Assembly: GCA_014879345.1 (NCBI GenBank)
Contig: JACSSI010000269.1
Span: 1-6,718 of the forward strand
DNA length: 6,718 nucleotides
Origin: Anaerolineae bacterium
Lineage (GTDB): Bacteria; Chloroflexota; Anaerolineae; Promineifilales; Promineifilaceae
Direction of reading: 5' to 3'
In this document: one piece after another, positions 1-4,562 of the stretch
Layout: every line of letters begins with the position of its first letter
Numbering within the stretch: the stretch's first letter is position 1
Translations under genes and position numbers: made by a program
Notes under the pieces: generated by a model
The model's input: only the letters and a program-made list of their open reading frames with translations
Told to the model about the DNA's origin: nothing
Databases searched by the model: none

Positions 1-79
1 AGCCTTCGTCGAAGTCTTGGGCAAATTCTGTATCATATGCGGCCCGTTCTTTGATGTATTTTTGAAGATCGCTCATCAT
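1..79 (-). CDS. HigA/XRE-type antitoxin, N-terminal part (runs off the window)
   Basis: Only the first 26 residues are visible, beginning MMSDLQKYIKERAAYDTEFA. This kind of start (a short helix with K-Y-I-K-E-R, then D-x-E-F-A) is typical of antitoxins encoded directly after HigB/RelE-like toxins, which usually carry a C-terminal helix-turn-helix; that domain would lie outside the window. The ATG at 79-77 is one base after the toxin stop (83-81), and a GGAG at 88-85 inside the end of the toxin gene lies 5 nt upstream. A second ATG follows immediately (76-74) and could also be used, at 8 nt. Gene order toxin then antitoxin is the HigBA arrangement. The product would be expected to bind and neutralise the toxin and repress the shared promoter. 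The HTH cannot be confirmed here. Confidence 0.75.
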   Translation of the reverse strand, partial: MMSDLQKYIKERAAYDTEFAQDFDEG

Positions 80-80
80 A

Positions 81-425
81 TTATCTCCGGTCAAAGTAAT
101 CTCGTTTACGTTGTTCTGCAATCTTGATTTCATTCAATGGCGTTTTTTGTGTTTTCTTGGCAAATCCGCTAGTTAGAATGATCAAGTTGTCCCCGTCAAA
201 AAAACCCAGTAAGCGAAATATATTGCTACCAGATTGTATCCTTACTTCCCAAATATTGTCTGTATTGGTCAACTTTTTGAAGTATTGCCTTGGAATTGGG
301 TCTAACTCTTCGATTAGCTTCAAAACCCAAACGACTTTTTTCGTTTGCTTACCTGTCAGGGAGTTCAAGAACTCTTCAACCGGACTACGTCCTATGCTGG
401 TTTTATAGAAGTTGACTTGTCTCAT
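81..425 (-). CDS. higB: HigB/RelE-type toxin (phage Gp49-like family)
   Basis: This 114-residue protein matches the usual length of the HigB/Gp49-like branch of the RelE superfamily, ribosome-dependent mRNA interferases. Visible family marks are the N-terminal F-Y-x-T-x-x-G-R-S-P-V-E-E-F-L segment (6-20), the central KKLTNTDNIWEVRIQSGSN strand pair (about 50-68) with the basic residue after W-E-V, F-R-L-L-G-F-F (70-76), and the C-terminal G-F-A-K-K-T-Q-K-T-P block (87-96) followed by the I-A-E-Q-R helix. The last block is highly diagnostic. It is the first gene of a two-gene operon, with the antitoxin start one base after its stop. Start chosen: ATG at 425-423, with AGGAG at 440-436 (10 nt spacing, rather long) and an extended -10 promoter further up. 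The symbol denotes family membership; toxicity is not shown by sequence. Confidence 0.9.
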   Translation of the reverse strand: MRQVNFYKTSIGRSPVEEFLNSLTGKQTKKVVWVLKLIEELDPIPRQYFKKLTNTDNIWEVRIQSGSNIFRLLGFFDGDNLIILTSGFAKKTQKTPLNEIKIAEQRKRDYFDRR

Positions 426-439
426 GGAGAACCGTCTCC
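426..439 (-). promoter_or_regulatory. Perfect hairpin covering the toxin ribosome binding site
   Basis: The bases immediately before the toxin start codon read GGAGA-ACCG-TCTCC on the plus strand, a perfect 5-bp inverted repeat with a 4-base loop. On the toxin mRNA one arm is the GGAGA that forms the Shine-Dalgarno site and the other arm abuts the AUG, so a folded leader would mask the ribosome binding site. Lowered toxin translation relative to the antitoxin is an inference. Confidence 0.5.
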
Positions 440-468
440 TGCCTGTTCGACCCGAAGTTTATGTTTCA

Positions 469-477
469 AGTATAGCA
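469..477 (-). promoter_or_regulatory. Extended -10 promoter of the toxin-antitoxin operon
   Basis: On the minus strand this reads TGCTATACT, close to the extended -10 consensus TGnTATAAT, about 44 bases upstream of the toxin ATG. No good -35 hexamer is seen at the expected distance (around 492-497, CAATGG), which is acceptable for an extended -10 promoter. An AACGGCCGTT palindrome (481-490) occupies most of the spacer just upstream of the -10. Confidence 0.55.
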
Positions 478-480
478 TAT

Positions 481-553
481 AACGGCCGTTACCATTGAGA
501 CCAGCCCTGTTTTGTTTGGTTGTGGTGGGTGGGGAATGGGGGGAACGGCCGTT
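481..553. repeat. G-rich repeat unit, copy A, bounded by AACGGCCGTT at both ends
   Basis: This 73-bp unit starts and ends with the palindrome AACGGCCGTT (481-490 and 544-553). Its interior has three parts: CCATTGAGACCAGCC, a T-rich stretch TGTTTTGTTTGGTTGTGG, and a G-rich tail. Copy B at 593-675 aligns with it along the full length with a few substitutions and about 10 extra bases in the G-rich tail. It lies between the haem-binding gene and the HigB operon, and its left end overlaps the toxin promoter region. Confidence 0.8.
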
Positions 554-592
554 ATCGCAGAGTAATCAGCAAGCTTAAAGTGGGAATGGGGA

Positions 593-675
593 AACGGCCG
601 TTTCCATTGAGACCAGCCTTATTTTGCTTGGTTGTGGTGGGTGAGGGATGGGGGGGAGATGGGGGAACGGCCGTT
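593..675. repeat. G-rich repeat unit, copy B, bounded by AACGGCCGTT at both ends
   Basis: This is the second copy of the unit at 481-553, 83 bp long, again with AACGGCCGTT at each end (593-602 and 666-675). CCATTGAGACCAGCC and GGTTGTGGTGGGTG are identical to copy A. The 39 bases between the copies end in GGGAATGGGGAA just before the palindrome, which resembles the G-rich tail of copy A and may be the remnant of a third, truncated unit. The right-hand palindrome overlaps the TAA stop of the haem-binding protein gene (676-674 on the minus strand). Confidence 0.8.
639..665 (+). other. G-quadruplex-type motif
   Basis: The G-rich tail of copy B holds four runs of three or more G separated by loops of 2 to 4 bases: GGG (639-641), GGG (645-647), G7 (650-656) and G5 (661-665). 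This satisfies the standard quadruplex pattern on the plus strand. Copy A has only three such runs and does not strictly satisfy it. Formation in the cell is inference. Confidence 0.45.
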
Positions 676-1186
676 AATCGCCATCCGCTTCTCCCCTTTC
701 ATCCTCGTGCGCTTCATTTTCGTGTGCTTCCCCCTCGCGTTCATGTTCGCTGCCACCAGCCGTAGCAAGCAGACCAGAGATTAAAGTGCTTTTTTCAGCG
801 GGAGTTAGCTGAGCTTCTGGGTGCATGGGCAAATAAATCGGCATAGGCATTTCACCCTGCTTGATTTGTTCAACCATTTCCTCTCCCTCTTCGCCTTCAA
901 GCCCCTTTCCCCATTCCGAAAAATTGAGGTATTCACGCCCTTCCATTGTATCATGGTAGACAAGCCAGGAGATTGGGGCAATGTTACTGTACCAGGGCCA
1001 GACCGTTTCGTTGCTGTGGCAGTCGAAGCAAGCTCGTTCAGCTAAGGCGCGGGTTTCTGGGTTGTCCCAATTAGGCTCGTTTACGACTGGGGGATTGGTG
1101 TGGTTACGGCCATAGGGAACCAGTTGCATGAGCAAAAAACCACCGGCAATGACTAAAATACCAATCAGTAAGATTTTCTTGATCAT
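674..1186 (-). CDS. Membrane-anchored haem-binding domain protein (Haem_bd family)
   Basis: The 170-residue protein opens with a basic pair and one hydrophobic segment (about residues 4-24), read as an uncleaved anchor or signal sequence placing the rest outside the membrane. One c-type haem site is present, C-F-D-C-H at 53-57, followed by SNETVWPWYSNIAPISWLV (58-76). That combination of CxDCHSNxTxWPWYSxIAPxSW is the hallmark of the Haem_bd domain. The methionines in EMPMPIYLPMHP (112-123) are candidate sixth ligands, and LTPAEK follows. The C-terminal tail (about 145-170) is very rich in Glu and His and probably disordered; metal binding there is speculation. Start: ATG at 1186-1184, with GGAG 6 nt upstream. 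It has no same-strand neighbour close enough to be a clear operon partner. Its electron-transfer partner cannot be named. Confidence 0.88.
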   Translation of the reverse strand: MIKKILLIGILVIAGGFLLMQLVPYGRNHTNPPVVNEPNWDNPETRALAERACFDCHSNETVWPWYSNIAPISWLVYHDTMEGREYLNFSEWGKGLEGEEGEEMVEQIKQGEMPMPIYLPMHPEAQLTPAEKSTLISGLLATAGGSEHEREGEAHENEAHEDERGEADGD

Positions 1187-1273
1187 TATTTTCTCCGATT
1201 AACTAGCTATTAAGTGAATTTGGATCGGCTCCTTAATGCAGGGGGGTATCCATTGCTTACAGTGTATATGAAA

Positions 1274-1283
1274 AACGGCCGTA
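1274..1283. repeat. AACGGCCGTA, copy of the dispersed palindrome
   Basis: The core ACGGCCGT is at 1275-1282, in the divergent spacer between the haem-binding and Uma2 genes. The last outer base differs from the full 10-mer. The rest of this 247-bp spacer (1187-1433) holds the promoters of the two genes; I see no RNA gene or further coding sequence in it. Confidence 0.85.
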
Positions 1284-1361
1284 TTACCTTAAATTTGCGC
1301 TAACTATTGTTAAATAAACCTTAAATGCACCACTGAATAATGAGAGCTGCCGGCCAAATTT

Positions 1362-1407
1362 TTGCTTATAACTGTCCTTGATTCGATAATCCAGTTTCGC
1401 TTACAAT
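1362..1407 (+). promoter_or_regulatory. Candidate promoters of the Uma2 gene
   Basis: Two overlapping sigma70-like pairs can be read. One is TTGATT (1378-1383), 18 bases, TACAAT (1402-1407). The other is TTGCTT (1362-1367), 17 bases, GATAAT (1385-1390). Both are imperfect. The GATAAT at 1385-1390 and the ATTATC at 1411-1416 form a 6-bp inverted repeat around the downstream -10, which could be an operator, but is short enough to be chance. Confidence 0.4.
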
Positions 1408-1421
1408 AGCATTATCAGCCT

Positions 1422-1428
1422 AAAGGAG
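1422..1428 (+). promoter_or_regulatory. Strong Shine-Dalgarno that favours a TTG start for Uma2
   Basis: AAAGGAG lies 5 nt before TTG at 1434-1436 and 11 nt before the first ATG (1440-1442). The spacing fits the TTG better, so the longer protein starting at 1434 is preferred. The alternative would be only two residues shorter. Confidence 0.6.
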
Positions 1429-1433
1429 ACCGA

Positions 1434-2099
1434 TTGACTATGACTATAGAATCTGCTCAATTTGAAAAACTATTAACTTCGCCGCGGCTGCCATTTTACG
1501 CGAAGCAAATTCAGGCTGTCCTCAACAATGAATCACAAAAACGCCATGATTTCTACAACCAAATCACCGAGGGTGACAAGGTTGAGTTTATCAATGGTGA
1601 AGCAATTTTCCACTCGCCTGTCAAATTTCGGCATAATCATGCATCTGGGCAGCTATATCGACTATTAAGCACCTTTGTCATGTTTAATGATTTGGGCTAT
1701 GTCGGTTTTGAAAAAATCATGGTCTCTTTGACGCGCAATGATTATGAATCAGATATTTGCTATTTCAACAAAGAGAAAGCCAGCCAGTTCAAACCAGACC
1801 AAATGCGCTTCCCCGCACCTGATTTTGTCGTCGAAGTGCTGTCGAACAGCACGGTTGCAAATGATCGAGGTGTAAAATTTGAAGATTATGCCGCGCATGG
1901 CATTGTTGAATATTGGATTGTTGACCCTGACGAAGAAACCATCGAGCAGTATGAGCTTCGTGAGGATGCTTATGAACTCGTTGTCAAAGTCAAAGCGGGT
2001 CAAATTGACAGCCTTGTCATTCCTGATTTCACCATTCCGGTACGCGCTGTGTTTGACGAGCAGGAAAATCGCGTTGCCTTGCAAACGCTGCTTAAGTAG
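1434..2099 (+). CDS. Uma2-family (DUF820) PD-(D/E)XK nuclease
   Basis: The 221-residue protein has the Uma2 pattern: E-F-I-N-G-E (51-56), the acidic strand Y-E-S-D-I-C-Y (104-110), the core P-A-P-D-F-V-V-E-V-L-S-N-S-T (127-140), then V-K-F-E-D-Y-A-A-H-G-I-V-E-Y-W-I-V-D-P (147-165). Asp107, Glu134 and Lys148 are the likely active-site residues of the PD-(D/E)XK fold, so the enzyme appears intact. Length is close to the family norm with a somewhat longer N-terminus. The family is greatly expanded in Cyanobacteria and Chloroflexota; its biological role is not established, so nuclease activity is a fold-based prediction. It is transcribed alone, divergent from the haem-binding gene, and its last 8 bases overlap the end of the convergent 706-residue gene. 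Start is discussed under the ribosome binding site. Confidence 0.9.
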   Translation: MTMTIESAQFEKLLTSPRLPFYAKQIQAVLNNESQKRHDFYNQITEGDKVEFINGEAIFHSPVKFRHNHASGQLYRLLSTFVMFNDLGYVGFEKIMVSLTRNDYESDICYFNKEKASQFKPDQMRFPAPDFVVEVLSNSTVANDRGVKFEDYAAHGIVEYWIVDPDEETIEQYELREDAYELVVKVKAGQIDSLVIPDFTIPVRAVFDEQENRVALQTLLK

Positions 2100-4212
2100 G
2101 TTTCTCCAAATCGCGTGTCATAGACGGCCAATCGAGCTTGAGATAGTTGTCTCCCGCATTGACAACAATTTCGTCCGGGGCAAATTCAGCCTGGACGTAG
2201 GGATTGTCGTAGCGGGGATAACCGTACACTTGAATGGGCTGTCCGTTTTGGGTGAAGGGGGCTTTCCAGCCAAATTCCAGGCGACCCTGTGACGGGGAGT
2301 GGTAGCTGACGTTGACGCCATTGAACTGGATAACGGCCGTTGCCACCCTCTCCACAAACTCGCCAAACTCACCATCCACATCCCGCCGTCCCATCTCACA
2401 AATCCAGATATTGCTGTCGCCCGGCGCGACCAGCTCCCGGTTCACGTCTTCGGCGTCGTTGGCGATGAGGTCTGTGTGATAATCTTCGGGATTGCCTGTT
2501 TTCCAGTAAAACGGCCGTTGTGACCTTAACGCCAAATAGCCATCTCCCTTCCGCGCAAACAGCCACTCCTGCTTCTCCACCACCTCATCAAACTGGTCTT
2601 TAGGGAACCAGGCGTGGGTATAAAACAGCTTCGTCGGCACATTCAAGGCTGGTTTGCGATGTAAATTGTAGATACAAATCACCACATTTTTGTGCTGAAC
2701 GGCGCGGGGAAGCTGTCCGGAACCCGCCCAGTAATTGGGCGACACGCCCTGCACCTTGGCCGGATGCGTTGTAAAACAAACGGCGTCCGCGCCTAGCGTG
2801 GCCTGCCAGATTTGGTGCTGATCACCGCCCATGCCAGGCCGGTAATCCTGGGCGCAGGAGAGCATATAATCTGGGGTGCGGTAGGTGTAGGTATTCACTT
2901 CTTCGCGGGTGTTGCGGCAGAAATCCCACTCAAAATAACGGGCGAATGGCTTTGTGATATGCAAAGTCCGCATCAGCGGCAGCACTTTTTTATACGGTTC
3001 AAACTCGTAGAAGAAGCCATTTTCCCACCAGCGGTACTCATCCAACATGCTCAGGAAACTGTTGACGGTGCGCGGATGGATGTATGCCTCAAATTGCAGC
3101 AAGAACATGGCGTCCTCAAAGGGGAATGGCTGCGCTTCGCCATCTTTGAAAATGCCCCATTTTTCTGCTTCGGCCAGTTTGATGCTGGCGCGTTGTTTGG
3201 TCTCCATTTCGGGACGCGCCAGGTCATGGGCGATGGCTTCGATGACGGGCGGCATTGTGTAGTTGGTGCTGAGCGCCAGATTGATGGCGCTCATGTTGTC
3301 GAAGCCGCTGTATTGCCCCATGCCAAACATCAGCTTGGTGATGTCGATGGTACCCTCGTTGCTGGCCCATTTTTTGGTGTTTTCGTAAGAACGGCCGTGG
3401 GTTGAGCCAAACACCCCTTTGAAACTGTTCAGCGCCATGTCCAGCAAAAGCAGATCAAGAATCATCGTCGATTTGCGTACGATTTCGTCGTCCTGGCAAA
3501 AATCCACCAACGAGAGCAGCGCCGTTATATCCTCGTCGTAGTAAACGTGGGAAAGCCACTCGTTGAAGCCCGTGTAAAACCGGAAATCAAGCCAGCGTAA
3601 AATGCGCTGATGGGCTTTTTCCATTTTCTCTTTGCCGGTCTGGCCTGAATTGGCAAACACCGCATCAGGATAGAGCTGCCCGGCCAGATATGCCGCCGAG
3701 GTGAACAAAATGTGATGGTTTTCTGTCCAGAAGCACATGGAATCGACGCCCGCTTCTTCCGGCCAATATTTGAAGTTGAGGACGGTGGTTTGGGCGCGGG
3801 AGAATAAAGATTGAAGATTAAAGATTGATTGTTGAGGTGAATCTTTAATCTTTGATCTTTGATCTTCTTCATCAAACTGGTACAGCAAGCGCAGGATGCT
3901 GTGCAGCACAAAATCGCTGCAATCTTTACGGGCGTCGATGAAGTCCATGGCGGCATGGAAAACACCTTCGTGGGGCGCGCCACCAGCCGCCCAGCGAGCC
4001 AGTTCGTAGTAGGCCATTTTAGTGTTGTTGGGCGCTGGATTGCGCTGGATGTGGGCGAGCAAGTCTTGTTTTCTGCTCTCGAATGTGCCGTGAATAACGG
4101 CCGTGTATTCATCCGGGACAACTTCTGTGGGATAATCGGGTGGCGCAGGTAGTTTAATCTGCATCTGGTATTCGGGGTTTGCGTGTACAGTAGGCATAAC
4201 AAATTTAACCAT
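2092..4212 (-). CDS. Uncharacterised 706-residue protein, helical-toroid plus beta-rich layout, lyase/hydrolase-like
   Basis: I cannot assign a named family. Residues from about 60 to 430 look largely helical with recurrent aromatic motifs: W-T-E-N-H-H (162-167), G-F-N-E-W-L-S (215-221), G-S-T-H-G-R-S-Y-E-N (269-278). From about 440 on it is strand-rich, with Y-R-P-G-M-G-G-D-Q-H-Q-I-W-Q (457-470) and P-N-Y-W-A-G-S-G-Q-L-P-R (492-503). A helical barrel followed by a beta-sandwich, with conserved His, Asn, Tyr and Arg, recalls polysaccharide lyases of the heparinase/alginate-lyase type; that is inference. No signal peptide is seen, so it is probably cytoplasmic. Residues 117-137 are encoded by a palindromic repeat (3802-3864). 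Start: ATG at 4212 has AAGGA directly adjacent, which is poor spacing; Met6 is an alternative, and a near-leaderless mRNA is possible. It lies on the strand of the sugar transporter, from which the plus-strand cassette separates it. Confidence 0.8.
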   Translation of the reverse strand: MVKFVMPTVHANPEYQMQIKLPAPPDYPTEVVPDEYTAVIHGTFESRKQDLLAHIQRNPAPNNTKMAYYELARWAAGGAPHEGVFHAAMDFIDARKDCSDFVLHSILRLLYQFDEEDQRSKIKDSPQQSIFNLQSLFSRAQTTVLNFKYWPEEAGVDSMCFWTENHHILFTSAAYLAGQLYPDAVFANSGQTGKEKMEKAHQRILRWLDFRFYTGFNEWLSHVYYDEDITALLSLVDFCQDDEIVRKSTMILDLLLLDMALNSFKGVFGSTHGRSYENTKKWASNEGTIDITKLMFGMGQYSGFDNMSAINLALSTNYTMPPVIEAIAHDLARPEMETKQRASIKLAEAEKWGIFKDGEAQPFPFEDAMFLLQFEAYIHPRTVNSFLSMLDEYRWWENGFFYEFEPYKKVLPLMRTLHITKPFARYFEWDFCRNTREEVNTYTYRTPDYMLSCAQDYRPGMGGDQHQIWQATLGADAVCFTTHPAKVQGVSPNYWAGSGQLPRAVQHKNVVICIYNLHRKPALNVPTKLFYTHAWFPKDQFDEVVEKQEWLFARKGDGYLALRSQRPFYWKTGNPEDYHTDLIANDAEDVNRELVAPGDSNIWICEMGRRDVDGEFGEFVERVATAVIQFNGVNVSYHSPSQGRLEFGWKAPFTQNGQPIQVYGYPRYDNPYVQAEFAPDEIVVNAGDNYLKLDWPSMTRDLEKPT
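2332..2341. repeat. AACGGCCGTT inside the 706-residue gene
   Basis: Full 10-mer. On the coding (minus) strand it is read as ACG GCC GTT, giving T-A-V around residues 625-627, and continues as ATC. This frame is shared with the copies at 4096 and 6704. Confidence 0.9.
2510..2519. repeat. AACGGCCGTT inside the 706-residue gene
   Basis: Full 10-mer. On the coding strand it is read as CAA CGG CCG TTT, giving Q-R-P-F at 565-568, a different frame from the neighbouring copies. Confidence 0.9.
3390..3398. repeat. AACGGCCGT inside the 706-residue gene
   Basis: Nine of ten bases of the palindrome. On the coding strand it is read as CAC GGC CGT TCT, giving H-G-R-S (272-275), the third possible frame. 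Confidence 0.85.
3802..3864. repeat. In-frame palindromic repeat (AAAGATT/AATCTTT hairpin) within a coding region
   Basis: Arms 3802-3826 and 3840-3864 pair at 21 of 25 positions across a 13-base loop. The inner 13 pairs (GATTAAAGATT and its complement, plus flanking bases) are perfect. The arms are built of short AAGATT-like words, unlike the GC-richer gene around them. On the coding strand the element yields residues 117-137, a charged and Gln/Ser-rich stretch starting D-Q-R-S-K-I-K-D, and keeps the frame open. The arrangement resembles a mobile palindromic element inserted in frame; insertion is inferred, not shown. Confidence 0.75.
4096..4104. repeat. AACGGCCGT inside the 706-residue gene
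   Basis: Nine of ten bases of the palindrome. On the coding strand it is read as ACG GCC GTT ATT, giving T-A-V-I at 37-40, near the N-terminus. Confidence 0.85.
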
Positions 4213-4216
4213 TCCT

Positions 4217-4225
4217 TGCTATAAT
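4217..4225 (+). promoter_or_regulatory. Extended -10 promoter of the TumE-like cassette, possibly bidirectional
   Basis: TGCTATAAT is an exact match to the extended -10 consensus TGnTATAAT. Transcription would start near 4232, immediately before the GAGGTGA ribosome binding site (4234-4240) and the ATG at 4245, so the leader would be very short. The hexamer at the -35 position (about 4197-4202, TAACAA) is poor. The opposite strand of the same bases reads CATTATAG, a weak -10-like element pointing at the 706-residue gene, whose ATG is only 8 bases away; if used it would give an almost leaderless mRNA. Confidence 0.65.
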
Positions 4226-4244
4226 GCAGCATTGAGGTGAAAGA

Positions 4245-4562
4245 ATGCTGGCAACATTAGAAAAAATAAAACGTCTCGAACAATACCTATCCGTCAACCA
4301 GGTCACGGTTGACCCTGTGCTAGACCAATCTATTGACAAAATCTTAGCGCGGGAACAAGGTCGGCTGCATGAGATGCAACTTCGTTTGTCCGCACAAATC
4401 ACTGAATTTGAAAATCAATATCAGATGACATCAGAAAACTTTTCCCAAAAATATCAAGCTGGTATGTTAGGCGACGATATAGATTTCATCGAATGGGCAG
4501 CTACGCTAGACATGTTGGCAAATATTGATATCCAACTTAGTTTATTGTCCCCTGCTGCATGA
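4245..4562 (+). CDS. Small helical protein, candidate antitoxin partner of the TumE-like protein
   Basis: The 105-residue product is predicted almost wholly helical. Residues about 28-62 have a heptad-like spacing with many Gln, Glu and Leu and may form a coiled coil. Then come S-E-N-F-S-Q-K-Y-Q-A-G-M-L-G-D-D-I-D-F-I (63-82), E-W-A-A-T-L-D-M-L and a final Leu-rich helix. I have a general recollection of short helical proteins with an F-x-x-x-Y-x-x-G-x-L-G-D-D-x-D-F-x-E-W core next to DUF6516 genes, but cannot verify it here. No DNA-binding helix-turn-helix is evident, unlike the TumA antitoxin. Start ATG at 4245 has GAGGTGA 4 nt upstream. Its TGA overlaps the ATG of the next gene by four bases (ATGA), so the two are translationally coupled. 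The antitoxin role is inferred from this coupling and from gene order. Confidence 0.72.
   Translation: MLATLEKIKRLEQYLSVNQVTVDPVLDQSIDKILAREQGRLHEMQLRLSAQITEFENQYQMTSENFSQKYQAGMLGDDIDFIEWAATLDMLANIDIQLSLLSPAA

Noticed and set aside
481..675. CRISPR array
   Set aside because: Four palindromes occur in 195 bp, but the repeat is only 10 bp, the intervals (53, 39 and 63 bases) are uneven, and two of them are similar to each other; no cas gene is near.
520..765. 81-codon plus-strand frame across the G-rich repeats
   Set aside because: It is made of repeat sequence and the antisense of the haem-binding gene; Gly/Arg/Val-rich with no domain.
2812..3405. 197-codon open frame on the plus strand
   Set aside because: It lies wholly within the 706-residue gene in antisense and shows no domain; the minus-strand gene has the coherent protein.
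3525..4232. 235-codon minus-strand frame overlapping the 706-residue gene
   Set aside because: Alternate-frame shadow with a biased Ser/Thr/Arg/Pro composition; the other frame carries the motifs and extends through the whole gene.
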